64,000 bases of DNA from an uncultured Paracoccaceae bacterium (GTDB lineage Bacteria; Pseudomonadota; Alphaproteobacteria; Rhodobacterales; Rhodobacteraceae). The DNA lies in NCBI GenBank assembly GCA_951812305.1, contig CATOSB010000012.1, positions 62,001-126,000 on the forward strand. The letters run 5' to 3'. The notes under the pieces were generated by a model. It was not told where the DNA came from. It worked only from the letters and a program-made list of their open reading frames with translations, and ran no database searches. Made by a program: the position numbers and the translations under genes. This document shows, in pieces, positions 52,197 through 60,175 of the stretch (position 1 is its first letter; each line of letters begins with the position of its first letter).

Positions 52197-52357
52197 AGAA
52201 AAAAGCCAACGCCCAGAATGAGGATCAGCATGAGCGGCCCCCAAACGACGCCATTAATGGCTCCGACTATAGAACTTAACGCTTCCATGATTTCCTCCCA
52301 GTGCGTTTCGGTTGATCCCTGATTGAACCGCCCCGGGTTTACCGGAGGGTTGTTGGT

Positions 52358-53370
52358 TCAAATGTTAGGCTGCTTTCTTGGCGTGTTCAAGGCTTCATAG
52401 AATTGGTCCTCTGCTTCTTGCGGCGTGATGTACCCGATTTTGCTGTGCAGGCGTTTTGTGTTGTACCAGTTCACCCATTTCAGAGTTTCCCATTCGATCT
52501 GTCCGATGGATTTCCAGGGGCCTATGAAGTCGATGACTTCGGTCTTGAACAGGCCGATCGTGCTTTCCGCCAGGGCATTGTCGTAACTGTCACCAACGCT
52601 TCCCACGGAAGGATCGATACCGGCTTCTATCAGGCGTTCAGTATATTTGATCGACAGGTATTGGCTGCCCCGGTCGCTGTGATGGATCAAGTTGTCAGCC
52701 TGGGAAGGCGCGCGTTGGCAAATAGCCTGGTTCAGAGCGTCCAGCACAAAGCCGGTTGTCATGGACGTGGACACGCGCCAGCCCACAATGCAGCGAGCGA
52801 AGACATCGATGACAAAAGCTACGTACACCATGCCCTGCCAGCTTGAGACATAGGTGAAGTCACTGACCCAGAGCTGGTTGGGCATGCTTGCTGTGAAGTC
52901 TCGGTTGACCTTATCGTCCGGGCACGGCCGGGATGTATCAGGATTGGTCGTGATCGGCTTTTGACCCCGCACAACGCCCTGTAGTCCCATAGCTTTCATC
53001 CACTGCCCGGCAGGGTCATGCAAAGCATGATCCCGAGAGGGGGACGTTCCACTGTGCAGCGGGCAATGTCGTGGTTGTTCCGGCGAAGTTCATGCCAGAT
53101 CTTGCGCGCGCCATATCGCTTGCCGCTGCCATCAAAGGCATCCTTGATCTCCTTTCGATCTATTGCGTCCTGTTTGGACCGGTCTGACGCCAGATCAGGA
53201 TCACGGGCAATGGCAGCACGAGCATAGAATGTGGATGGGGCAATCGGCAGCACCTTGCAGATCGGCTCGACCCCGTGGGCCACTCTGTACTCTTCAATGA
53301 AGGAAATCATTTGCGGAACGGGCGGTCGAGCTCCGCCTGGGCAAAATTGTCCGTCGTCAGGGTTTTCAGG
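52358..53370 (-). pseudogene. IS3-family transposase orfB of element X, disrupted
   Basis: The upstream part (53310 down) gives ISFIEEYRVAHGVEPICKVL and YGARKIWHELRRNNHDIARC-TVER. About 40 bp of foreign sequence with a GGGTCATGCAAAGCATGATCCC-like hairpin then breaks the frame near 53010-53050. The downstream part resumes at WMKAMGLQGVVRG and carries the DDE core (LWVSDFTYVSSWQGMVYVAF, LIHHSDRGSQYLS, DNALAESTIGLFKTEVI) to the stop at 52358. The last residues of orfA (FAQAELDRPFRK) overlap its start by ATGA. It cannot make an active enzyme. Confidence 0.8.
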
Positions 53371-53422
53371 AGAGCTGATGGTTTTTGGCTAACCGAGGCT
53401 CTGGTCCATCTAGGGTTTCATA

Positions 53423-54403
53423 TTAGGCGGCAGCTTTCTGGTGCTGCAAGCGGCGTTTCTGGATTGTCAGTTTCTTGATCTTCTCCCTTTCTCTGAGGAT
53501 GGTTTCCGCCCGGCCGAAGTAGACATCGGCTGGCGTGACGTTGTTCAGGCTCTCGTGGTAACGACGATTGTTGTAGTGTTCGACGAAGGCTTCGATCTGC
53601 CTTTCCAGATCACCGGGCAGATAGTAGTGCTCCAGCAAGACCCGGTTTTTCATCGTCTGATGCCAACGTTCGATCTTGCCCTGGGTTTGCGGATGGAACG
53701 GAGCACCTCGAACGTGATCCATGCCTTTGTCTTCGAGCCAGGCGGCCAGATCACCGGCAACGTAGGATGAACCGTTGTCGCTGAGCAGGCGTGGTTTGTG
53801 CAGGACGGTCGCCTGATCACAGCCTGACGCAGCCAAAGCCAGGTCCAGCGTATCGGTGACATCCCCGGCCTTCATCGTTGAGCAGAGCTTCCAGGAGATG
53901 ATGTAGCGGCTGTAATCGTCCAGGATCGTGCTGAGATAGAACCAGCCCCAGCCGATAACTTTCAGATAGGTGAAGTCGGTCTGCCAGAGCTGGTTGATGG
54001 CCGTCGTTTTGTCTTTGAACTCTTCGGCAGCCTTGATCACCACGAAAGCGGGGCTGGCAATCAGGTCTTGCGCCTTCAAAAGCCTGTACACCGTCGATTC
54101 CGACACGAAGTAACGCTTGGTGTCCGTGAACTTCACCGCCAACTCTCGTGGCGTCAGGTCCTCATTCTCCAGCGCAAAGTCGATGATTTGATCCCGTTTG
54201 TCGTCGGGAACGCGGTTCCACACCGATTTTGGGTTGGGCGATCTGTCCTGCAGAGCCTCGACACCACCTTCCTGGAAAAGGTCGTACCAGCGGTAGAAGG
54301 TCGAGCTGGGGATGCCCAGCATCGCCAACGTCTGCTTGGCCGGCAGATGCGATGCCTCAACCGTGCGAATGATCTCCAGTTTTTCAGAGGCTGGGTATCT
54401 CAT
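53423..54403 (-). CDS. IS3-family transposase orfB of element Y
   Basis: This is a 326-residue protein. An N-terminal helix-turn-helix (KQTLAMLGIPSSTFYRWYDL) is followed by the rve integrase core: LWQTDFTYLKVIGWGWFYLS, LLSDNGSSYVAGDL and HPQTQGKIERWHQTMKNRVL, with Asp, Asp and Glu in normal order. ATG 54403 overlaps the orfA stop. The -1 frame of orfA is open from an A7 run at 54432-54438 into this gene. An OrfAB fusion by programmed frameshifting, usual for IS3, is therefore likely. Confidence 0.9.
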   Translation of the reverse strand: MRYPASEKLEIIRTVEASHLPAKQTLAMLGIPSSTFYRWYDLFQEGGVEALQDRSPNPKSVWNRVPDDKRDQIIDFALENEDLTPRELAVKFTDTKRYFVSESTVYRLLKAQDLIASPAFVVIKAAEEFKDKTTAINQLWQTDFTYLKVIGWGWFYLSTILDDYSRYIISWKLCSTMKAGDVTDTLDLALAASGCDQATVLHKPRLLSDNGSSYVAGDLAAWLEDKGMDHVRGAPFHPQTQGKIERWHQTMKNRVLLEHYYLPGDLERQIEAFVEHYNNRRYHESLNNVTPADVYFGRAETILREREKIKKLTIQKRRLQHQKAAA

Positions 54404-54780
54404 TCCTCGTCCTCCCCATCCGCGATCATGCTTTTTTTGAGCAGACGGTTCTCCAGGGTGAGTTCAGCCACGACCTCTTTGAGTGCGGCAGACTCAGACC
54501 GCAAATCCTTCACCTCGGGTGATGTGGCTTGACGGGCCGTGTCTCCCGCTAAACGACGTTTCCCAGCTTCAAGGAACTCCTTCGACCAGCTGTAATACAG
54601 GCTCTCGGAAATACCCTCCTGGCGGCACAGCGAGGCGATGCTTTCCTCACCGCGCAGCCCGGCCAGAACGACACGAATCTTCTCCTCGGCAGAGTAATGC
54701 TTGCGGGTTTTGCGGCGAATGCCTTTCACCACCTTGTCAGCGGCGGCTTTCGACTGTCCGGATTTCTGTCTCATCTTCAC
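54400..54780 (-). CDS. IS3-family orfA of element Y
   Basis: This is a 126-residue DNA-binding protein. KHYSAEEKIRVVLAGLRGEE, then SIASLCRQEGISESLYYSW is the helix-turn-helix. EVKDLRSESAALKEVVAELT, then LENRLLKKSM is the leucine-zipper tail. The AAAAAAAG sequence encoding KKS near the 3' end is a typical -1 slippery site. Confidence 0.9.
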   Translation of the reverse strand: MKMRQKSGQSKAAADKVVKGIRRKTRKHYSAEEKIRVVLAGLRGEESIASLCRQEGISESLYYSWSKEFLEAGKRRLAGDTARQATSPEVKDLRSESAALKEVVAELTLENRLLKKSMIADGEDEE

Positions 54781-54901
54781 TCCATATCAGTTCCGATGAA
54801 CCAGAAATCCTCCGTTGCTCAAATCACCAATTCTCTCCAACGAGTGCTGACGTCAGACACCTTTGGAGTGTTTTACCCTCCGGTAAACCCGGGGCGGTTC
54901 A

Positions 54902-55275
54902 GATTGCAATCACGTGATGTGATTTTCAGGGGTGGAGGCAAAACCGCAGCATACTACCTAACTGATGCAGTGAGGCAGTTCCTAGCCTCCAGGCGAATTC
55001 CCATTGGTCTTCATATGTTTCCTGTAGTGGATTATCTTTCATAATCAACCTAGATTCTCTAATTCGTGTAACTGTGATCGGTTTGTACACGCTGTAAGTA
55101 ATTTGTTGAGAGGCGCTAAACATGACTGAGGACCGACGCCGGTCCCGTCAAACAGCGTCACCTCGTTATCAGATGTTCGGCCCGGGTGGGTGCGACTCAA
55201 CAACCCTCGGCTATAAGTCGAGGGGTTCTAATGGGGATCGATTGAAAATGGCTCAGTTTACTATCCATGCCTTGG
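54902..55275. other. Non-coding stretch with an IS200-type hairpin
   Basis: No supported gene. CCCTCGGCTATAAGTCGAGGGG near 55204-55225 is a hairpin of the sort found at IS200/IS605 ends. The rest is AT-richer and was presumably upstream of the symporter gene before element X arrived. Confidence 0.4.
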
Positions 55276-55592
55276 TTTAATCCAGCGGGAACTCCCCGCG
55301 TGTCAGGGCAATCGATTGAATGGAAAAAATGCTGCAAAAGAGCCATATGACGTTCGCGCATCCTGCACTCGGGGCATCAAAAGGCGTATTCAGGGCAATT
55401 CCGGGAGGACACGTGCAACTTTGTAGGGTTTTTAGGAGTCACGTTGAACGCTTGAATTGTTCAGTCGATTGCCCTACCCCGCGTGTAAGCGCGGGGATGA
55501 TAGCCCTTCCATTGTCTTCGGGCTATCGTCTGCAGAATGCGGCTGCGAAAATCGTCCCACAGCGTTTACAAAGGATTTTTTGTGTCCACCGT
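55276..55592 (+). repeat. 134-bp stem-loop block, copy 2, carrying a MITE
   Basis: Same block as 21187-21320 in the opposite orientation, interrupted by the 173-bp MITE and its 10-bp duplication. Both copies keep the two long hairpins. Confidence 0.78.
55304..55476. mobile_element. 173-bp MITE, copy 3
   Basis: Inverted relative to copies 1 and 2. The duplication CCCCGCGTGT lies at 55294-55303 and 55477-55486. The last base of one end is A instead of G. Confidence 0.9.
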
Positions 55593-55756
55593 TGGGATCA
55601 ACGAGCAAACGATACGGAATTACGTCCGATGGCAGGGCCAAGAAGATAATGGACAAGCCGAGCTTGACCTTTGAAAGAACCACGGGTGTAAGCCCGTGGG
55701 TATCTATAGCCCCCGTCTTCAGACGGGCTCGCTTTAGCGCGAACGAATCGTGTTAT

Positions 55757-55822
55757 GTTCAGTCCTTCCCGAAAATGAGCCGCCCGGCGAGGGCACAGGC
55801 TCATTTTCGGGAAGGACTGAAC
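55757..55822 (+). promoter_or_regulatory. 24-bp hairpin sequestering the tnpA ribosome-binding site
   Basis: Perfect arms 55757-55780 and 55799-55822 (GTTCAGTCCTTCCCGAAAAT and onward) enclose an 18-nt loop. The right arm includes GGAAGGA and ends at the base before the tnpA ATG. IS200 is known to use such a structure to suppress its transposase. Confidence 0.85.
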
Positions 55823-56218
55823 ATGCAATATGACACGGGCAAACACTGCGTCTACTACCACCGCTACCACCTGGTCTGGTCGACAAAATACCGCTACAAG
55901 GTCCTGGTGGGAGAGCTTGGGTTGCGCGTGCGCGACATCTGCCGCCATGTGTGCGGAGAGAACGGCGTGGACATCATCCACGGGGTAGTCTCCCGCGACC
56001 ATGTCCATATGTTTGTCTCGGTTCCGCCAAAGCTCGCAATCTCCGACCTGGTTCGGAAGATGAAGGGTCGCTCGTCTTATCGGATACAACGAGAATTCCC
56101 GCAGATCAGGAAGCGCTGCCGGGGGTGCCGCTTTTGGGGAGGAGGCTATTTCTCGACCACCAACGGTGCCATCACAGAGGACCTGGTACTTCAGTACCTG
56201 GATCAGCACACCCCTTGA
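55823..56218 (+). CDS. tnpA: IS200-type Y1 transposase TnpA
   Basis: This is a 131-residue protein with ATG 55823 immediately after the hairpin. Motifs are HRYHLVWSTKYRYKVL at the N-terminus and VVSRDHVHMFVSVPP with the HUH pair. The ending FWGGGYFSTTNGAITEDLVL then QYLDQH contains tyrosine candidates, the catalytic one being expected in the last helix. It appears complete. A right-end-like hairpin, CCACCGGC/GCCGGTGG, follows at 56221-56240. No tnpB is present, so it is an IS200-type single-gene element. Confidence 0.9.
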   Translation: MQYDTGKHCVYYHRYHLVWSTKYRYKVLVGELGLRVRDICRHVCGENGVDIIHGVVSRDHVHMFVSVPPKLAISDLVRKMKGRSSYRIQREFPQIRKRCRGCRFWGGGYFSTTNGAITEDLVLQYLDQHTP

Positions 56219-56220
56219 TG

Positions 56221-56240
56221 CCACCGGCGCAAGCCGGTGG
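56221..56240 (+). repeat. IS200 right-end hairpin
   Basis: CCACCGGC and GCCGGTGG pair around GCAA, 2 nt after the tnpA stop. Confidence 0.6.
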
Positions 56241-56518
56241 TTCTTCACGGATTTCGCGTTCTTGTGAGGGTATACCGTTCCGCTCAGCTGTACGGCCCAA
56301 AACACCGGGGGTTCACCCGGAGGGGTCTTTTTTCCTGAAAATATCGGTTGAATTTACCTGCCAGCACAGGCAGGGTCCAGATCATCGGATTAAAAAGGAT
56401 ATCCCGATGTTCAAATCCATTCCCATTCCGACCACCACCGCACTGGCCGTCATCGCCTCTATGGCCACTGCCGATTCAGGGGACGTCGCCAATACGCCGG
56501 ACGGAGAATTTCCGGCCC

Positions 56519-57708
56519 CTTACCACCCTTCAAAATTTCCGGATCTGATTTGACGTTTGTCTGATCTGTGTGATTCAAGGAGTCTCCACTGCTGATATTG
56601 GAGGCTGGTTTGTTGGGAAATGTTTGTTTTTCAGAGCTTTATTCGAAGGTTGAGGCGGATTTTCAGGACCGCTTGCTCGGGTATCACAAGTCGCGCCGGG
56701 AGGGATTGTGCATCATAGCAAGCGTGATTTTGAACACGCGCAGCGTCAATCTGATGGAAAATGCGGCTGCTCTGCCCCGCGATATCGGCTCTGTGGACCA
56801 CCGCTATCAATACATTTCGCGGGTTCTGGGCAATCCTCACATCGATACTGATGAGATCATGCAGGCCTATGTTGGTGAAATTTTCCGCCGCCAGTGTGAG
56901 GCCGGAGAAACGATTGTGGTGGCCCTTGATCAAAGCAAGCTCAACGAAGGGCATGAGGTTTTGATGTTATCGGTGCGGATGCGGGATCGGGCCCTCCCGG
57001 TCGCCTGGCGTGTACGCCAGACCAAAGGGCCGATTGGATGGCGCGTGCAACATGAGCTTTTGGAAGCAGTCCGCCCATGGCTCCCGGCGGATGCGCGTGT
57101 GTTGCTGGCGGGAGATCGGTTTTATGGAACCGCCCGATTGGTCGCATGGTGCCAGGAGGCTGGATGGGACTACCGGCTGCGCATGAAGGGAAATATCACA
57201 CTGCAACATCAGGGTGGCGAGATGATGACGCGCGAAATTGCCCAACTGATGCCCGAAGGGCTTGTAAACGCTGAGCTTTACGGAACGGGCGTCTTTAGCA
57301 ACATTGGAGTGCTTCACGAAGAGGGGCACAAAGAGCCTTGGATTATTGCCATGAATGCAGCACCGTCCGAGTACAAGGTGCTCGATTATGGAATGCGTTG
57401 GGGAATTGAAGCCATGTTCTCCGACTTCAAAACCCGGGGCTTTGAAATTACTCAAAGCCAGATCAAAAAGCCGGATCGATTGGCCCGCCTCATTTTGGTG
57501 CTGGCAATCGCCATGTACTGGGCTGTTTCAACCGGAGCAAACGAAGAGCACCACGTCGCAATACGCGGCGAAAAAAGGGGATTCGAAAAGCCCGAAGGTC
57601 CTTATGCTCTCTCTTCAAGACAGGCCTTCGTGCTATCCGACGATGCCTCGCAGGTTATGCCAAAATCCCCAAGCTCTGGGATGTCTGGCTAAATTGAAGG
57701 GTGGTAAG
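56519..57708 (+). mobile_element. IS4-family element (1,190 bp)
   Basis: The ends CTTACCACCCTTCAA are inverted at both sides. The 9-bp duplication TTCCGGCCC lies at 56510-56518 and 57709-57717. Confidence 0.88.
56598..57692 (+). CDS. IS4-family transposase
   Basis: This is a 364-residue protein from a TTG start at 56598; another TTG 12 nt later is possible. The DDE residues sit in VVALDQSKLNEGHEVLMLSV, VLLAGDRFYGTARLVAWC and YGMRWGIEAMFSDFKTRGFE. The last holds the exact Y-x2-R-x3-E-x6-K signature of the family. The frame fills the element and looks intact. Confidence 0.88.
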   Translation: MEAGLLGNVCFSELYSKVEADFQDRLLGYHKSRREGLCIIASVILNTRSVNLMENAAALPRDIGSVDHRYQYISRVLGNPHIDTDEIMQAYVGEIFRRQCEAGETIVVALDQSKLNEGHEVLMLSVRMRDRALPVAWRVRQTKGPIGWRVQHELLEAVRPWLPADARVLLAGDRFYGTARLVAWCQEAGWDYRLRMKGNITLQHQGGEMMTREIAQLMPEGLVNAELYGTGVFSNIGVLHEEGHKEPWIIAMNAAPSEYKVLDYGMRWGIEAMFSDFKTRGFEITQSQIKKPDRLARLILVLAIAMYWAVSTGANEEHHVAIRGEKRGFEKPEGPYALSSRQAFVLSDDASQVMPKSPSSGMSG

Positions 57709-57932
57709 TTCCGGCCCCGGTCCTGATTGCAGATGTCGTCAAGGACTCCGAAATTCCCGAGGACAATGATGTGACCGGGGAGGCCCTGGAACAGATACTC
57801 ACCTGCGACCCCGGAGCGTTTGTCATCGGGAGTGATTCAAAATCCGGTGATAAAACAGACCAGCGCATTGCCAATCCTTGCAATATTGGCCCCGATCATG
57901 GTGAAGGACAATCATGTTCATCATGTCATTGA

Positions 57933-58234
57933 CCTGCGCGCTGGCGGGCAAAATGTAAATTCCGGTACGGGCCGGACGACATCGTATTACTTGGGAAATG
58001 TCGGTTAGGAGACACGCAAGAATAAGTGCTACGTTTGGTGGCGGCGGCGTGGTGTGATTGTGTAGTTCCATTCTGGGTGGAATGCATTCCCTTCGATGAC
58101 GAGGCTATCCATTTCAGCTTTGGTAACCTTAACACCCTTCTCGTAACAGAAAGCCCGGCAAGAGGTGTCACAGGCCTTGTTGCGCGCCGACTGCTTCCCG
58201 GCGGGGATGGAGCTGTTCCCGGCAGCGGATGAGG
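57933..58234. other. Gene-free region left of the cobalamin genes
   Basis: No supported gene. Short frames on both strands lack ribosome-binding sites. This is where mobile debris gives way to housekeeping DNA. Confidence 0.4.
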
Positions 58235-58305
58235 AGCAGCTCCATTTCAGTCACTAGATCGGCGATCTCGATCAGGCCCTCCTTGGCATTGCGGTTCGCC
58301 CGAAC
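58235..58305 (-). pseudogene. Decayed duplicate of the cobO 3' region
   Basis: About 70 bp matches cobO 58548-58620 at most positions. On the - strand it reads RNAKEGLIEIADLVTEMEL, against RNAKEELIEIADLVTEMEL in cobO. The flanks do not match. It is a remnant of a second cobO-like gene or a partial duplication. Confidence 0.75.
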
Positions 58306-58498
58306 AGCACCGCAGGTGCCGGGCGAGCGCCTGCCCGTCCCGGCGGGCTGGCGCTTTGGAGAGGTTGCGCACCTAATTGAGTTAGTATGTTGGCGGCGGG
58401 ATAAAGTGTGTCACACGCGCGTTGCAGCGCCACCCCACCGGCAGGCGCGCCCTTTGACTTGAAGTTAGTTTGAGGTCCCGGATCGGGACTGCGATGCG
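58306..58498. other. Spacer with hairpins downstream of cobO
   Basis: GC-rich inverted sequences such as GCGCCTGCCCGTCC...GGCGGGCTGGCGC occur near 58325-58360 and could end cobO transcription. No gene seen. Confidence 0.35.
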
Positions 58499-59107
58499 CT
58501 AAAACTCCACCCCAATCTGCGCCTTAACGCCCGACCGGAACGGGTGTTTGATCAGCTCCATTTCGGTCACCAGATCGGCGATCTCGATCAGTTCTTCCTT
58601 TGCGTTTCGACCCGTTAGCACGACGTGGGTCATGGGGGGTTTTTCGGTCGCGAGGAACTCCACGACCTCTGCGATGTCGATATAGTCATAGCGCAGGGCG
58701 ATGTTGATCTCATCCAGCAGGACCATGTGGTTGGCCGGATCGCGGATCAATTCCTTGGCCTTTTCCCACGCGGCCTGCGCCATTTCGGTGTCGCGAGTTT
58801 TGTCCTGGGTTTCCCAGGTAAAGCCCTCGCCCATCGTGTGAAAGGCGCAGAGGTCGGTGAACCGGTCGAGGATCATGTCGCGTTCACCCGTCGACATGCC
58901 GCCCTTGATGAACTGCACCACGGCGCATTGGCGGCCATGGGCGATGTGGCGGAAGATCATGCCAAAAGCGGCGGTGGACTTGCCCTTGCCCTTGCCGGTG
59001 TGGACGATGATCAGGCCCTTTTCCTCGGTCTTGGTCGCCATGATCTTGTCACGCGCGGCCTTTTTCTTGGCCATCTTGGTGGCGTGGCGGTCGGTGTCGT
59101 CGGTCAT
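58499..59107 (-). CDS. cobO: Cob(I)yrinic acid a,c-diamide adenosyltransferase
   Basis: This is a 202-residue enzyme. ATG 59107 has AGGAG upstream. It transfers the adenosyl group of ATP to cobalt in the late aerobic cobalamin pathway. Motifs are the modified P-loop HTGKGKGKSTAAFGM (residues about 36-50), AVVQFIKGGMSTGERD, VLLDEINIALRYDYI, VVLTGRNAKEELIEIADLVT and the final HPFRSGVKAQIGVEF. All are standard for CobO/BtuR. It lies near cobN on the same strand but is separated from it by other genes. Confidence 0.95.
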   Translation of the reverse strand: MTDDTDRHATKMAKKKAARDKIMATKTEEKGLIIVHTGKGKGKSTAAFGMIFRHIAHGRQCAVVQFIKGGMSTGERDMILDRFTDLCAFHTMGEGFTWETQDKTRDTEMAQAAWEKAKELIRDPANHMVLLDEINIALRYDYIDIAEVVEFLATEKPPMTHVVLTGRNAKEELIEIADLVTEMELIKHPFRSGVKAQIGVEF

Positions 59108-59177
59108 GGGCGAGGCTCCTGATGCTTGCGCCGCGTTTGCGCGTGTCGCAGGGTGTATTTGACGGAAAGGGGACGCA

Positions 59178-59585
59178 ATGCGCAACACATATTCGGGCGG
59201 CTGTCATTGCGGGGCGGTCAGGTATGAGGCGACGGTCGATCCGGCCGAGGGGACGTTCCGGTGCAATTGCACGATCTGTGCGAAGCTGAGGAACTGGATC
59301 GTGCCGGTGCCGGAGGGCGATTTCCGGTATACGGCCGGGGAAGACGTGGTGACGGCTTATAACCCGCTGCCCGAGAAGATCGGCACCTTCTATTTCTGCC
59401 CCAAATGCGGGGTCAGGATCGGGACGGCGGTGAATAATCCGGCGAAGGGCGTGAAGCGGTTTAACCTGTCAGTGCCGACGTTGGAGGATGTGCCAGTCGA
59501 GGACCTGCTGGCTGCGCCGGTTCGGTGGGTGGACGGGTTGAACGACCGCTGGACGGAAGAACCGGAGGAAGTGCGGCACCTCTGA
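59178..59585 (+). CDS. GFA/CENP-V family zinc protein
   Basis: This is a 135-residue protein, divergent from cobO. SGGCHCGAVRYEATV, RCNCTICAKLRNWIVPV and FYFCPKCGVRIGTAVNN carry the cysteine set (C-x-C, C-x-C-x2-C, C-x2-C) that binds structural and active-site zinc in the glutathione-dependent formaldehyde-activating (GFA) fold. Most members have no proven substrate. The GGCHCG start supports ATG 59178. Confidence 0.9.
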   Translation: MRNTYSGGCHCGAVRYEATVDPAEGTFRCNCTICAKLRNWIVPVPEGDFRYTAGEDVVTAYNPLPEKIGTFYFCPKCGVRIGTAVNNPAKGVKRFNLSVPTLEDVPVEDLLAAPVRWVDGLNDRWTEEPEEVRHL

Positions 59586-59630
59586 TCCGGGGACTTTCCA
59601 GGGTTTATTCCCATATTTCAAGGACAACAG

Positions 59631-59729
59631 ATGAGCGATCCTGCGCCCTGGGAGGATGGGCCAATGAAGTATTTCGCACTGGCGATGCTTATTTGTTATC
59701 TGGGCGTGGCTGCGTTGGCAGCGGGGTGA
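59631..59729 (+). CDS. Possible tiny membrane protein
   Basis: ATG 59631 after CAAGGACAAC starts SDPAPWEDGPMKYFALAML, then ICYLGVAALAAG and a stop: 32 residues with one membrane helix. Its end overlaps the convergent acetyltransferase gene by 34 nt. Evidence is limited to the ribosome-binding site and the clean helix. Confidence 0.4.
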   Translation: MSDPAPWEDGPMKYFALAMLICYLGVAALAAG

Positions 59730-60175
59730 AGAGATTTGATGAAAGTCACGATTTCACCGTCGTCGCGGGTTTCCGTCCAACCCCAACGGACATAGCGTCG
59801 GCGCAGGTCAGTTAGTGCGGATCCAGTGTCGAGGGTGAGTTGGCTGAACCCCAAGGCGCGGGCTTCATCTTCCGCGCGTTGCAGGAGTTCGGCGGCGAGG
59901 CCGGTGCCCTGGTGGTCCGCGCGCACGGCAAGCATGGAGAGGAAAAGTGCGCCGGGGATATCGTTCGAAGGACGCATGAAGAGGCAGGCGATGGGGTCAT
60001 CGGGGTTGATGACCCATGCGGTACCGGCGGCGGCTCGGTCGGCAAGGGTTTCCGGCGTCATAGACGTGGTGCGCGGCGGGAAACCCATGATCGGTTCCAT
60101 ATAGGCGAACGCGTCCTGAACGAGGCGCAGGACTTTTTCCCAGCCGGTCGTCTCGGGGTTGGCGCTGTGGTTCAC
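59696..60175 (-). CDS. GNAT-family N-acetyltransferase
   Basis: This is a 159-residue protein. GTG 60175 overlaps the cobN stop as GTGA, so it is translationally coupled to cobN. The central ALFLSMLAVRADHQGTGLAA, then ELLQRAEDEARALGFSQLTL is the acetyl-CoA pyrophosphate loop and following helix of GNAT enzymes. RRRYVRWGWTE and VTFIKSLHP close the fold. The substrate is unknown. Linkage to cobN is seen, but no role in cobalamin synthesis is implied. Confidence 0.85.
   Translation of the reverse strand: MNHSANPETTGWEKVLRLVQDAFAYMEPIMGFPPRTTSMTPETLADRAAAGTAWVINPDDPIACLFMRPSNDIPGALFLSMLAVRADHQGTGLAAELLQRAEDEARALGFSQLTLDTGSALTDLRRRYVRWGWTETRDDGEIVTFIKSLHPAANAATPR

Larger units (their letters stand above)
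49306..52288 (-). pseudogene. AGCS-family sodium:alanine/glycine symporter broken by IS66
   Basis: ATG 52288 begins EALSSIVGAINGVVWGPLML, then ILILGVGFF. After IS66 copy E and one AGAAAAAA duplication are removed, the frame continues LQVGLKFMPILKLGTGFSLL to the stop at 49306. Together they form a full-length AGCS permease of about 460 residues, with conserved NALMTSLSATIGTGNIAGVA, GPGALFWMWMTALVGMATKY and GVFSNEAGLGSAPIAHAAAS. It would take up alanine or glycine with sodium. The insertion falls after residue 30, in the first membrane helix, so no complete protein can be made. An internal restart is conceivable but would lack that helix. Confidence 0.9.
53400..54805 (-). mobile_element. IS3-family element Y (intact), inside X
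   Basis: Approximate ends TCTGGTCCATC and the inverse of TCTGGTTCATC enclose orfA and orfB, 1.4 kb in all. No clear target duplication was found, so the borders are provisional. Confidence 0.65.
52324..54901 (-). mobile_element. Degraded IS3-family element X hosting a second IS3 element
   Basis: Perfect 27-bp inverted ends starting TGAACCGCCCCGGGTTTACC lie at 52324-52350 and 54875-54901, flanked by the 3-bp duplication GAT. The inside holds the remains of X's own orfB and a complete second IS3 element (53400-54805). Most of X's orfA is gone. Confidence 0.82.
56407..57932 (+). pseudogene. Small exported protein gene split by an IS4 element
   Basis: ATG 56407 starts FKSIPIPTTTALAVIASMAT then ADSGDVANTPDGEFPA, a likely signal peptide. 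Removing 56519-57708 and one TTCCGGCCC duplication lets the frame go on: PVLIADVVKDSEIPEDNDVT, GEALEQILTCDPGAFVIGSD, ending CSSCH at the TGA 57930-57932. The rebuilt product has about 115 residues and several C-terminal cysteines. No family is recognised. As it stands, translation stops within the insertion. Confidence 0.7.

Noticed and set aside
54926..55123. 65-residue frame on the - strand
   Set aside because: Weak start and no family features in an AT-richer intergenic stretch; not supported as a gene.
56519..57708. IS4 element as the driver of the 173-bp MITE
   Set aside because: Its ends (CTTACCACCCTTCAA) and its 9-bp duplication differ from the MITE ends (CAGGGCAATCGA) and 10-bp duplications.
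58306..58498. Cobalamin riboswitch near cobO
   Set aside because: The region is downstream of cobO and shows no recognisable B12-box sequence; the cobN upstream region in the window is also too short to judge.
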